A stretch of 42,999 bases of DNA from a virus. Every line of letters starts with the position of its first letter. Position 1 is the first letter of the stretch. Below are positions 8,681-16,523 of the stretch, piece by piece. The translations under genes were made by a program, and so were the position numbers. Below the pieces are notes generated by a model. That model was not told the DNA's origin. It saw only the letters and a program-made list of their open reading frames with translations, and did not search any database. Where the stretch lies: positions 1 to 42,999 of the IMG/VR virus record IMGVR_UViG_3300035665_000079, one strand, 5' to 3'.

Positions 8681-9955
8681 TTACCTTTGTTCAATCCAGT
8701 TTAGAACCGCAAGTGCTTTTTTGTTAGTATTGGGACTTGCACAAACAAGTGTATAAGTATCACTAATTGTTCCAATGCCACTTCTACCTAACTGAAGTGC
8801 TGCTCTAACATCAAGATCAACTAACGCACCACTGCCATTAATTACAAAACCACTCAAAAGATCGTCTCCACCAGATACTGCAGTTTGAGTAATATTATAC
8901 TGCATAAAAGAGTTTGGATCGGGATGATTTACCCAAGTTCCTCCAGTCAGTGTTGCATTTTGTAGAAGTTGCCAATAAACATTCGTATTATCATCAGTTG
9001 CTGCCTGTAATGATCTCAAGAGCATTACCGCACCTAAATTACTAGACTTTAGACGAAGACTTATAATTGGATAGAATGTGTTTGCGGATTGCATCGTTGT
9101 CCCTGTGATGGGATTTGAGATGCTCAAAAGAGTTCCAAGTTTTTCTGGTTCTCCTTCCTGAATAAGAGAATTGGAACCTTGATAGATGTAATGAGTTCCT
9201 GCAACACCAGTTACATTTTCTATCTCAAGTCTAATAGGTAAGAAAGGAGTAGAACACCAAACTCCTGGATTAGTATTTGAGTTCTCAAAAGTATGAGATG
9301 CAACAGTCTCATTCTTCATCAACCAAGCAAATTGAATTATACCTGCACCATACCATTCATAATTGATGGAAATCATTTGTTGTTTTGTTGGATCTGCAGT
9401 TACTCCAGTCCACCCATTACCATCAAACTTTTCACCATTCCATTCATCTCTGTATACTCTGGTTTCTGTAACAATTCCAGTTACACTACTGCGAATTACA
9501 TAAGAATATGTTCCTCCATTATCCTCAAAGAAAATACCATTATTATCATCAAACAATCCAAATCTTCTGCGAATACCTACTTGTGGTTGTTCAAGACGAA
9601 TTGCAAATGCAAGAGTTGCACCTCTACCAGGAATGTATCTCATTACATTCTTGGTTTGACGAACGATTTTACTACCAGCAGTAGAACCAACTTGCATTAT
9701 AACATTACTGGCATTTGCATTAAATGTTGCAGTTCCTACTCCAACTACTCTTTCATCCCATACATCAGTCTCTTTGCCATACTGAAAGGTATTGAAGAAT
9801 ACTGTTTGATATGGAGATATTTTGAATCTGTTGTTATTAGAAAATTGAGGTCTCCAATCTGTCTGGTTTCCCCAGTGATCTGCAATATTAAAAACTTCAA
9901 ATAAAGATCTTTCTTGATCTAAGAAGTCCTGTGTTTTCTTATTCCACTGAGCCAT
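8681..9955 (-). CDS. Putative virion structural protein with lectin-like beta domain
   Basis: 424 aa. The N-terminal 40 residues are polar/helical (WNKKTQDFLDQERSLFEVFNIADHWG). The rest is beta-rich. A central block at about residues 95-150 (KIVRQTKNVMRYIPGRGATL, RRRFGLFDDNNGIFFED) is a pattern I know from many unrelated phage structural proteins (P-G-R plus R-x-G-x-F-D-x-x-N-G-I-F-F), suggestive of a jelly-roll or concanavalin-type fold. The C-terminal half is Asn/Thr/Ser-rich. Cyanophages commonly carry a gene of this type near the terminase genes, annotated as virion structural. A receptor-facing or capsid-decorating role is inference. Stop and start are 3 nt from the preceding gene, so it is probably coupled. 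Confidence 0.8.
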   Translation of the reverse strand: MAQWNKKTQDFLDQERSLFEVFNIADHWGNQTDWRPQFSNNNRFKISPYQTVFFNTFQYGKETDVWDERVVGVGTATFNANASNVIMQVGSTAGSKIVRQTKNVMRYIPGRGATLAFAIRLEQPQVGIRRRFGLFDDNNGIFFEDNGGTYSYVIRSSVTGIVTETRVYRDEWNGEKFDGNGWTGVTADPTKQQMISINYEWYGAGIIQFAWLMKNETVASHTFENSNTNPGVWCSTPFLPIRLEIENVTGVAGTHYIYQGSNSLIQEGEPEKLGTLLSISNPITGTTMQSANTFYPIISLRLKSSNLGAVMLLRSLQAATDDNTNVYWQLLQNATLTGGTWVNHPDPNSFMQYNITQTAVSGGDDLLSGFVINGSGALVDLDVRAALQLGRSGIGTISDTYTLVCASPNTNKKALAVLNWIEQR

Positions 9956-9958
9956 GAA

Positions 9959-10279
9959 TTAAACCCAATCTAATTTTGCGTAATGATATCTTTTAGAATC
10001 TTTAATATTGATAGAACTTTCCTGATGATGTACAGGATAAATTTGTTGTATAATAACGCCAGGATATTCAGCTTGAAGATGTTCTGCTAATTTTTCTTTT
10101 GATGGAATACCATCTTTAGATGTCATCTCCATTCTATAAAACTGCCCTCTCCAAACAAGATCGGCAATAAATTCCTCACCAACTTGTTGTGGTTCTTGTT
10201 GACCACCAATGTTTAAAGTTCCATTGAAGTCACCATTAATAGTAACGTTTTCTGAAAGAAATTGATTGAAGCTTTTCAT
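9959..10279 (-). CDS. Small protein with T4-like capsid-targeting N-terminus (probable internal/core protein)
   Basis: I choose the ATG at 10279 (MKSFNQFLSEN, 106 aa). The longer reading from 10330 overlaps the upstream gene by 50 nt, while 10279 is 1 nt after its TGA (TGATATG). The first ten residues closely resemble the capsid-targeting sequence of T4 internal proteins (MKTYQEFIAE), and L-S-E before Asn11 fits a gp21-type (L/I)xE cleavage site. The body contains EFIADLVWRGQFYRMEM and IPSKEKLAEHLQAEYPG then IYP at 58-82. This block is paralogous to residues 181-205 of the upstream gene. A small packaged or core protein processed by gp21 is the likely identity; molecular function unknown. Confidence 0.8.
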   Translation of the reverse strand: MKSFNQFLSENVTINGDFNGTLNIGGQQEPQQVGEEFIADLVWRGQFYRMEMTSKDGIPSKEKLAEHLQAEYPGVIIQQIYPVHHQESSINIKDSKRYHYAKLDWV

Positions 10280-10280
10280 A

Positions 10281-11474
10281 TCAGCAATTCCAAGCTCTAA
10301 GGGACTTATTGATTCTGCTATTAGGATCACTAGCAGTTTTTTTGCTGGTACGTTTGTTTTTCATACCTCTCATACGAGCGCAGAATGATGCTCTACGAGG
10401 ATTACCAACTTTTTTTGAAGGTGCTTTTAGATCACTATCAGGATTTTCTCTTTCATAAGACTTTCTACCTTTCTCGTTTAGACCGCCTTTTTTGTTTTGA
10501 CCTTCCTTACGAGTCCAAGCAGCACCTTCACCAATGACACCAATATTTAAAAGATAGTTCTTACGACGCTTTTCTGGAGTATCAATTGTGGTATTTTCTT
10601 GAATATCTTCACCTTCAGCTTTATAAGAATCTGCAGTTCTAACCATTCCTGAACCAGGACTTAAATTTGGAAGACCTACAGCAGCTGCTTTTTTCTTTTG
10701 AAGATCTATGGCTTTTTGTCCCAATTGTGAAGCAGCAGCGGGTGTTAATGCCCCAGCTCCTGATGATTTTCTAACTTCAAAATCAGAACTAAATGGACTT
10801 GCTTCAGCTACGTTCTCTTCGTTAGCGACTACATATCCAGAGTTCGTACTTGTCATGCATGGATAATATGCAAGAACTTTTCCACCAGGATATACTTTTT
10901 GAACGGCATCATTTACTTCATCTCTAGATGGAACTTGTGGAGATGGGAAGTACATTTTCAAAGTATATGTTTTACTTAAAAACATAATCATGATAGAATA
11001 TAACTGACCAGAGGTTTGAATTCTTTTTACAGACTCTGATACGTTTTCATCGCTTTGCATATACTCTGCAGCGGTATCAATAAAATCTGCAGCCCTGGTA
11101 ATTTTAGATTGAACCCAAGCAGGAATTTGCTGATTTGATTTTTTAATTACTTTTCTTAAAACGTTGATTGATCTCTCAATTTGATCAAATTCAACGTTTG
11201 CCATATATCCTTCTTCGTCTTTCATCTTGCCAGAGGCAACTTCCTTATGATCTTCAGTAATTTTTTTAGTTTCCATCTTTTTTAACTTTGTATAATAGTT
11301 TGGAAGTTCTTCTACGTGTTGGAGGGCAATTTTCATGGCAGTGGGCTTATTCTTAGTATGCTCTTTTTCAACACTCGTTCCCATGACTATTTGCCTTCTA
11401 ATTACAGAAGGACTTACCCCATGCTTAGCCGCTATTTGATTTATACTCTTAGCAGGTTTTAATTGCTCTTGCAT
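10281..11474 (-). CDS. DUF5661/DUF6321-like modular protein, function unknown
   Basis: 397 aa with four visible modules. Residues about 8-70: INQIAAKHGVSPSVIRRQI then EKEHTKN...AMKIALQHVEELPNYYTKLKKME, which matches my memory of DUF5661 (helical, E-H-T and YYTKL signature). Residues 108-140: IPAWVQSKITRAADFIDTAAEYM, a helical block frequent in cyanophage proteins. Residues 155-205: YSIMIMFLSKTYTLKM then VPSRDEV...QKVYPGG...YYP, shared with the next gene. Residues about 318-397: AWTRKEGQNKKGGLNEKGRKSY, RRASFCARMRGMK, TASDPNSRINKSLRAWNC, which matches DUF6321 as I know it and is very basic. Lies between small and large terminase genes. DNA or packaging association is plausible from the basic tail and location but is inference. 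Confidence 0.82.
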   Translation of the reverse strand: MQEQLKPAKSINQIAAKHGVSPSVIRRQIVMGTSVEKEHTKNKPTAMKIALQHVEELPNYYTKLKKMETKKITEDHKEVASGKMKDEEGYMANVEFDQIERSINVLRKVIKKSNQQIPAWVQSKITRAADFIDTAAEYMQSDENVSESVKRIQTSGQLYSIMIMFLSKTYTLKMYFPSPQVPSRDEVNDAVQKVYPGGKVLAYYPCMTSTNSGYVVANEENVAEASPFSSDFEVRKSSGAGALTPAAASQLGQKAIDLQKKKAAAVGLPNLSPGSGMVRTADSYKAEGEDIQENTTIDTPEKRRKNYLLNIGVIGEGAAWTRKEGQNKKGGLNEKGRKSYERENPDSDLKAPSKKVGNPRRASFCARMRGMKNKRTSKKTASDPNSRINKSLRAWNC

Positions 11475-11478
11475 TGTA

Positions 11479-11895
11479 TTATTTTTCTTCTTTACTATTT
11501 AGAAAACCTTGTTTAATTAATTTTGATAATTCTGCTGTTGATCCAACAAACAATGAATTATTAACTGTAGTTGGACCATTATATTTGGCATCAAGTTCTT
11601 TCATTTTTTTCTGAAGATCAATTAATTTATCAGTTACATCTGCAACATTTTTAATTAACTGTCCAGCAACTTCATAAGCTCTTGGGTGATCTGTGCTGGT
11701 AGCAACTTCCAATATTCCATCTACAGCTTCTTGACCTTTTTCAATTAAAGAATATAATTGTCCACGAGTATATTCATAATCTTTCTTAGGCTCATCAATT
11801 TTTTCAATTTCTGGCTTTTCCACAGAAACTATTTCTGAAGAAGAAACCTCAGATTCTACGTTTAAAACGTCACTAATTTTATCGAAGGAGTTCAT
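11479..11895 (-). CDS. 16: gp16 small terminase subunit
   Basis: 138 aa (T4 gp16 is 164). It regulates gp17 and recognises DNA for packaging. An acidic variable N-terminus (residues 1-40) is followed by the family core YTRGQLYSLIEKGQEAVDGILEVA, HPRAYEVAGQLIKNVADVTDKLIDLQKKMKEL (the long helical hairpin that makes the T4-type ring) and the short LFVGSTAELSKLIKQ tail. The position after gp15 is as in T4. The ATG at 11895 follows the gp15 stop closely, and no clear Shine-Dalgarno is visible, so it probably depends on coupling. Confidence 0.95.
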   Translation of the reverse strand: MNSFDKISDVLNVESEVSSSEIVSVEKPEIEKIDEPKKDYEYTRGQLYSLIEKGQEAVDGILEVATSTDHPRAYEVAGQLIKNVADVTDKLIDLQKKMKELDAKYNGPTTVNNSLFVGSTAELSKLIKQGFLNSKEEK

Positions 11896-11898
11896 GGT

Positions 11899-12750
11899 TT
11901 ATAAATTTAAATCTGTATGTTGTGATGGACTGTAAGTTTTGAAATCTTGGAAGAATGAATTTGTTTCATTAAAACCAAAATCATCGCCAGGTTCAATTAA
12001 TGGATCGTCGGCGGCATTAATTACGCCATCCTCGTTATAATCTTGCAGTGCTTTAGGAGTTGCTGCGTAACGAACTTCTCTCTTAGCATTTGTTGCTGTG
12101 CTGCTGTAGTAATCAACTTGAACTTTTTTGATTAACTTATCAGTAGAATCTACAAGAGGTCCTACTAATGATGTTTTTGCAACAAAGTTTAATGTATATA
12201 TGATAATCCTTGTCTCATCAAAGCCACCTTCATAATTATCATCTGGTGGATTGACTGATTCTAAGATAATGGGAACGTCTCTTTTCTCTCCAATTGTCTC
12301 AACTAAATCTATAGAAATATTAAATGCAGGTTGAAAAAATGGTAAGATTTGTTCTATAATTTGCAAGACATCTTCTTGCGTTTTGGACATAATTGATAAC
12401 TGAAAACTAATATTGTATGGAACTGGTAAATATACTTTCTGAAGTCTAGATGTATCAGTAACTGTTTTAAACGTTTGTGTTACGCTTCCCTTTCTAGATG
12501 GATCGTATTGAAGACCTTTCATTTCAAAGGACATTCTTGGGAGAGTTAATGTAGACTTTTTACTTAAGTCTGGTTGCTGTTGAATTCTTGCTAAGAATTT
12601 CTGAACAGGTCCATATGCAAGGGGAACTTCTAATACTGAAACCGCATTGCCACTAGAATCCGTTTTTCTAATTTCAATTTTATTAAAAAGAGTTCCAAAA
12701 CCAATAATGGTTTTTCTTATAATTCCGTGATAAAAATAAGTTCCTAACAT
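11899..12750 (-). CDS. 15: gp15 tail completion and sheath stabilizer protein
   Basis: 283 aa (T4: 272). It forms the terminal hexamer that caps tube and sheath and joins the tail to the neck. Family blocks: MLGTYFYHGIIRKTIIGFGTLFNKIEI, VPLAYGPVQKFLARI, LTLPRMSFEMKGLQYDPSRK, YLPVPYNISFQLSIMSKTQED, ILPFFQPAFNISIDLVE. The start codon overlaps the gp14 stop (TGATG), and its ribosome site GGAGAA is made by the last codons of gp14. The C-terminal 60 residues are polar and variable. Confidence 0.97.
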   Translation of the reverse strand: MLGTYFYHGIIRKTIIGFGTLFNKIEIRKTDSSGNAVSVLEVPLAYGPVQKFLARIQQQPDLSKKSTLTLPRMSFEMKGLQYDPSRKGSVTQTFKTVTDTSRLQKVYLPVPYNISFQLSIMSKTQEDVLQIIEQILPFFQPAFNISIDLVETIGEKRDVPIILESVNPPDDNYEGGFDETRIIIYTLNFVAKTSLVGPLVDSTDKLIKKVQVDYYSSTATNAKREVRYAATPKALQDYNEDGVINAADDPLIEPGDDFGFNETNSFFQDFKTYSPSQHTDLNL

Positions 12751-14165
12751 CAGTATTCTCCAAATGGATTATTTTCAGTAAAATCTAAAAATGTATCTGC
12801 TTCAGATTCAATTTCATCATTCTCTGCATATAAATCTTGATCGTTAAAATAATCAACTGATTTTAATATGTATCTTCCAGTTGATCCAATACCAATATGA
12901 TTGGAAGTTTTAGCAGAACCTACAATAACTTCACCGATAGTAAATCTTCCAGTTCTTCTATAAACACGTAATTTTTTATTAACAGCATCCCAATCTTTAA
13001 CAACGGCTTTTGTTCCTGAAGTAGCTCCAGTAATAAGTTCGTTCAACAGATAGTTTCCTGTCGATATGCCTGGAGATGTAAAAGTTATTGAAGGTATAGT
13101 AGTATATCCAGACCCAGCATTTGTAATATAAACTCGTGACACAACACCTTGAGAATTTATAAAGGCTTCTGCTGTTGCAGTTGTACCAGCACCAGGAGCA
13201 GATATTGTTACTATTGGTGGTTTAGCATAATTTGATCCAGCATTATTGATGACAATTCTAGATATTGTTCCATTAGTTGATATACCTGCCGTAGCTATTC
13301 CACCAGAACCTCCACCACCACTGATTGTTATTGTTGGTGGTGTTACATATCCACCACCAGGATCAGTAATGAGAATCCTATCAATAGAATATGCGGTGGT
13401 ATAACCTGCAGCAGGTCTTTGAGTTGTAATAGCTACAGCAGTGGCTCTCTTTCCTCCTGCTGGAGGAGCAGAGAATGTTACTATTGGAGTAGAAGTATAT
13501 CCCCATCCGTCGTTAACTAAATGAACTCTATTGACTCCTCCAGTAGGAGCGACAGTTGTTCCAGCTCCTGCTGTATTTGCAATACCCGTAAGCGTTAGAA
13601 TTGCATCAATTCCTCTCTCAACCATGTTGTGATCAATTTCATGAACTCCAGTATCAATGAGTTCATCCTCAAACATAAATGGCTCACACTTCAATTCATA
13701 AACATAAAGTTTGTTTAATTGATAGAACTCTACTTCATGCTCAACAAATTTAACTTCGTATAATGTATCAGTCAGTGGAAAATATATTAGATCTCCTTCT
13801 TTAGGTCTGTTTGATATTTTTAAATTTTCTTCTTGAAGTTCAGCTTCAATAAATGGAGTGATGAAATCTTCAAATTTTTCTCTTGATACAATCAAAGATA
13901 AATCATCATTTGCTTTTACACCAAACTTTGATAAAATATCTCCTCCACCACCGAAGCCACCATAAGAAGCAACATATGCTTCCATATAATAATTGTCATT
14001 AAATCTACCAAGAATATTTTCTCTTAAGACTCCATCTTCAAGAGCATATCCTCTTGGCATATAACCAATGTTAACCCCATACATCTTCAACTGTTCGTTG
14101 ATAAGATCTTGAATTAATCTTTGTTCTGAAGAGTTCCCTTGAATGAAGTATGGATTAAGAGCCAT
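12750..14165 (-). CDS. 14: gp14 neck protein with four inserted GGxGY repeats
   Basis: 471 aa, nearly twice T4 gp14 (256). gp14 forms the hexameric collar under the portal-gp13 complex. Conserved N-terminal half: LNPYFIQGNSSEQRLIQDLINEQLKMYGVN, YMPRGY, EFYQLNKLYVYELKCEPFMFEDELIDTG. Residues about 205-370 are an insertion of four roughly 40-residue beta repeats of the form (I/V)xxxxI-T-N-A-G-S-G-Y-x-x-x-P-x-I-T-I. After it the family C-terminus (YLLNELITGATSGTKAVVKDWD ... DTFLDFTENNPFGEY) resumes. Start 1 nt after the gp13 stop. Its final codons carry the ribosome site of gp15. Confidence 0.95.
   Translation of the reverse strand: MALNPYFIQGNSSEQRLIQDLINEQLKMYGVNIGYMPRGYALEDGVLRENILGRFNDNYYMEAYVASYGGFGGGGDILSKFGVKANDDLSLIVSREKFEDFITPFIEAELQEENLKISNRPKEGDLIYFPLTDTLYEVKFVEHEVEFYQLNKLYVYELKCEPFMFEDELIDTGVHEIDHNMVERGIDAILTLTGIANTAGAGTTVAPTGGVNRVHLVNDGWGYTSTPIVTFSAPPAGGKRATAVAITTQRPAAGYTTAYSIDRILITDPGGGYVTPPTITISGGGGSGGIATAGISTNGTISRIVINNAGSNYAKPPIVTISAPGAGTTATAEAFINSQGVVSRVYITNAGSGYTTIPSITFTSPGISTGNYLLNELITGATSGTKAVVKDWDAVNKKLRVYRRTGRFTIGEVIVGSAKTSNHIGIGSTGRYILKSVDYFNDQDLYAENDEIESEADTFLDFTENNPFGEY
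12756..12761 (-). promoter_or_regulatory. Shine-Dalgarno of gp15 encoded by gp14 C-terminal codons
   Basis: The minus strand reads GGAGAA TACTG ATG. GGA-GAA encode the Gly-Glu of the gp14 C-terminus, and the gp14 TGA overlaps the gp15 ATG by one base. Confidence 0.8.
13055..13535 (-). repeat. Four tandem GGxGY beta repeats inside gp14
   Basis: Protein-level tandem repeat (residues about 210-370 of gp14). Units contain NDGWGYTSTPIVTF, DPGGGYVTPPTITI, NAGSNYAKPPIVTI and NAGSGYTTIPSITF, each followed by a Gly/Ala-rich turn and a second strand. The same unit occurs in gp8, the giant gp7-position protein and, once, the DUF4815 protein. Confidence 0.85.
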
Positions 14166-14166
14166 A

Positions 14167-14970
14167 TTATCCGACCATATCTAAAGGTGGTAGTTCGTAG
14201 TCTGAAGACATTCTCGTCTTAATATCTGCTAGTTCATTAATGGCATCTTCATAAATTTGTCTACCATTAAGTTCTACACCGCCTGGAAGCTTCACACCAT
14301 TAAATTTAATCATATTTTGTCCCCATTGCTTTTTAATCAATGCAGTCAAATAAAGTTTTAAAAATGAATCATTCCATACCTTAGGAAAATCTGCAGGATC
14401 TAAAATCCTATAACAATCAATAATAATATAACTGTTTACTGCCACACTTGACCAGTTCATATCAACATATAATCTATTCTGTCTTTTTGTATATCTAATT
14501 TTTTTCTGGGGACTAATTAGCCATTGAATAGTTTCCAAATATTCTTTAACCATAGCATAATTTAAAAGCTCAATTGATGTAAAATTATATACGTCATTTA
14601 AGAAAATTTGATAAGCAATATTAAACATTCCGCTAGAGAATGTGCTATCATCAAATCTAAAAATACCTTCAACACCAATAACACTATCAGGAATTTCGAT
14701 ATAATTTTTTGATTCCAAATAATTAAACGTAGTAACACCTACAGTTTTTGAAGTTGTTGTATTTGCCTTTGCTCTATCAATATCATCTTGAGTAATCTTA
14801 TATTTTAAATACATCTTTTCAATACCATCAAAATGACGCTCTTGAAAATACTGCAACGCATCATCAACTAGATCATCAATTTGATCATCATCCACGTTGA
14901 TTTCTAAAACTGGATATCCCAGTCTTCTTAAGCAGTAATCAATGAGCTGTTGTCTACTTGCTGGTTTCAT
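14167..14970 (-). CDS. 13: gp13 neck protein
   Basis: 267 aa (T4: 309). It binds below the portal and, with gp14, closes the filled head and connects it to the tail. Conserved N-terminus SRQQLIDYCLRRLGYPVLEINVDDDQIDDLVDDALQYFQERHFDG is diagnostic of T4-type gp13. LRLY-like and WGQNMIKFNGVKLPGGVELNG near the C-terminus are also typical. The ATG overlaps the stop of the small coiled-coil gene by 4 nt (ATGA). Confidence 0.96.
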   Translation of the reverse strand: MKPASRQQLIDYCLRRLGYPVLEINVDDDQIDDLVDDALQYFQERHFDGIEKMYLKYKITQDDIDRAKANTTTSKTVGVTTFNYLESKNYIEIPDSVIGVEGIFRFDDSTFSSGMFNIAYQIFLNDVYNFTSIELLNYAMVKEYLETIQWLISPQKKIRYTKRQNRLYVDMNWSSVAVNSYIIIDCYRILDPADFPKVWNDSFLKLYLTALIKKQWGQNMIKFNGVKLPGGVELNGRQIYEDAINELADIKTRMSSDYELPPLDMVG

Positions 14971-15149
14971 TGTTCTCGTATGCTCTTGTTTATTTCTTCT
15001 TGCAATTCATTTTTAGTTTGAACTAATTCATTATAATCATTTAATAGACTTTGGTATTTTGCCTCCAATACAACATTGTCACGATATAATGCAGTTACTC
15101 GTTCAGAAAATGTTTTCACCAAAACATTAATATCGACTTCAGGATTCAT
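14967..15149 (-). CDS. Small coiled-coil protein before gp13, function unknown
   Basis: I choose the ATG at 15149 (MNPEVDINVL, 60 aa). It has a perfect GGAGGTGA ribosome site and sits 1 nt after the previous stop, while the longer reading from 15167 would start inside that ribosome site. The product is one amphipathic helix: TFSERVTALYRDNVVLEAKY and SLLNDYNELVQTKNELQEEI show heptads with Leu/Val. Similar short helical proteins lie beside fibre genes in cyanophages. A fibre- or neck-associated bundle, a chaperone, or a distant stand-in for part of fibritin (wac) are possibilities; none can be shown. Confidence 0.75.
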   Translation of the reverse strand: MNPEVDINVLVKTFSERVTALYRDNVVLEAKYQSLLNDYNELVQTKNELQEEINKSIREQ

Positions 15150-15150
15150 T

Positions 15151-16314
15151 TCAATATTCACCTCCATCTATAGTGCTAGTCCACACAGGAACATTTGTTC
15201 CTGGTTGTGTTGTAAGTATATAGTTAGAAGTTGATATCCCACTGCCAGGGGCTGATGTAGAATTCATCAATCCAGTATTATCAAAGTATACAACACCATT
15301 TGTGCTTGTGTCTGCTAGCTGATAGTAGATACCTTTAATGTCAAGATATCCTTTTGTGCCACTAACGTATCCGCGAATACCTGTTGCAGTTGCAACACCA
15401 ATGGTTGCGTCTGGGACAAATGTAAATCTTTGATTGTAATCTTGGAAACCAAAGAATCCTGTTTTATTTGCGGTTGTTCCTAAACCAACACCATTATCAT
15501 TGTAAGTAAATGAAATACCTCTATTAGTTTGTGTATCCCATCCAAAAACTACAGTAACTTGAGATGCAGATGAAATACCAGCAGTTGTTACACCAGCAAT
15601 AGTTACTGATTTTGAGCCAGCATTGTACGAAACAATTGTTCTATTTGCTTCTGTTGCTGGAAGTCCAGCAAGATTTCTTAGAACATCACCTGTATTAATT
15701 CCTGTTACAGAATCTAATGTAATTGTAGATACACCAGCAGAAATTGCTCCAATTACAGTTCTTACTGAAGATGGATCTGATAATGCTAAAATAGATTCTT
15801 CTACTGTAATTGTGGAAGAATTAATATTAGTTGTTTGTCCATCAACTTGTAAGTTACCTTTAATTACGACTGTTCCATCACTACTCAATCCATCTGGATA
15901 TGGATCAATATAAAGAACATTTCCTGATCCTGGTCTAGTGCTAATTATATTTGATGTAATTCCAATAGAACCAATTGTGACACCATTTTCAAAAGCACCA
16001 CCAGCAGTAGAAATGAAGTTACCAGATAATGTTAAATTGCCAGCAATATTTAATGATGCAATTTGATTATTAGCATCAGTTATAATCGCTTTTCCAGCGG
16101 TTACAATGCCAGGCTGTTGATCTAAAAGTTCGGCAAAATATCTACCCCCAACTACAACTGGATTTTGCGCTCCATCGCCAATCCAAAGTCTTCCTCCATT
16201 ATTATTATATGCACCACCAGTTCCGATAGAAACTGCAATTTCACCATATCTTAATGATGGTAAAGATGATATTCCACTACTTCTTTTGAGTAATATCGTT
16301 GCTCCTATAGCCAT
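15151..16314 (-). CDS. Fibre-like virion structural protein
   Basis: 387 aa, beta-rich. The N-terminus (GATILLKRSSGISSLPSLRYGEIAVS ... GGRLWIGDG) is a pattern common at the base of phage fibre proteins (S-x-L-x-x-G-E-(I/L)-A followed by W-I-G-D/N). Then come short repeats of the N-L-T-L-S-G-N-F type and a VDGQTTNINSSTITVEES block that recurs in trimeric fibres. The middle contains GVSTITLDSVTGINTGDVL. The C-terminus is TSTIDGGEY. Placed between the baseplate and neck genes, it probably belongs to a tail or neck fibre. ATG overlaps the stop of the 69-aa gene by one base and has GGGGGTGA upstream. Confidence 0.82.
   Translation of the reverse strand: MAIGATILLKRSSGISSLPSLRYGEIAVSIGTGGAYNNNGGRLWIGDGAQNPVVVGGRYFAELLDQQPGIVTAGKAIITDANNQIASLNIAGNLTLSGNFISTAGGAFENGVTIGSIGITSNIISTRPGSGNVLYIDPYPDGLSSDGTVVIKGNLQVDGQTTNINSSTITVEESILALSDPSSVRTVIGAISAGVSTITLDSVTGINTGDVLRNLAGLPATEANRTIVSYNAGSKSVTIAGVTTAGISSASQVTVVFGWDTQTNRGISFTYNDNGVGLGTTANKTGFFGFQDYNQRFTFVPDATIGVATATGIRGYVSGTKGYLDIKGIYYQLADTSTNGVVYFDNTGLMNSTSAPGSGISTSNYILTTQPGTNVPVWTSTIDGGEY
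15157..15165 (-). promoter_or_regulatory. Shine-Dalgarno of the 60-aa gene encoded by the fibre C-terminus
   Basis: The minus strand reads GGAGGTGAA then TATTGAA then ATG at 15149. These are the Gly-Gly-Glu codons of the C-terminal DGGEY of the upstream gene and an almost perfect anti-16S match; they decide the start at 15149. Confidence 0.85.
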
Positions 16315-16523
16315 CAGAATTCACCCCCATCGACAAGAATGTTTTGTCCTAAAATCCCAACAGCTTCCCACTTTCCAGTTGATGAATTATATTGAAGAAC
16401 GTCACCATTTGTTAAATTGGTTACGTCAACATTTAGCAGGGAGTTTATAGTATTAGCTCCTCTTAAATTTGTGGTGACTTTAATCCTGTTTTGATCTGAT
16501 ATCCTGGTATTAAATTCCGTCAT
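16314..16523 (-). CDS. Short fibre-tip-like protein (69 aa)
   Basis: 69 aa. Contains LTNGDVLQYNSSTGKWEAV, a motif frequent at the stalk or tip of phage fibre and neck-fibre proteins, preceded by a polar beta region. Ends in LVDGGEF. The start overlaps the stop of the 113-aa gene (ATGA). Together with the 387-aa gene it looks like a split or compact fibre: the same DVLQY-type motif usually sits inside longer fibre chains. Function inferred only. Confidence 0.75.
   Translation of the reverse strand: MTEFNTRISDQNRIKVTTNLRGANTINSLLNVDVTNLTNGDVLQYNSSTGKWEAVGILGQNILVDGGEF
16320..16328 (-). promoter_or_regulatory. Shine-Dalgarno of the 387-aa gene encoded by the 69-aa gene C-terminus
   Basis: The minus strand reads GGGGGTGAA TTCTG ATG. 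The codons are Gly-Gly-Glu of the C-terminal DGGEF, and TGA/ATG overlap by one base. Confidence 0.8.

Noticed and set aside
9293-9904. Plus-strand open frame of 203 codons
   Set aside because: Lies wholly antisense to the 424-aa virion gene, has a Ser/Thr/Cys/Ile-rich composition typical of shadow frames, and shows no ribosome site or family motif.
10280-10330. Upstream start (MILIAES...) for the small capsid-targeted protein
   Set aside because: Would overlap the preceding gene by 50 nt; the ATG at 10279 directly after TGA gives the MKSFNQFLSE targeting-like N-terminus.
15150-15167. Upstream start (MEVNIEM...) for the coiled-coil gene before gp13
   Set aside because: That ATG lies at the ribosome site itself; GGAGGTGAA points to the ATG at 15149.
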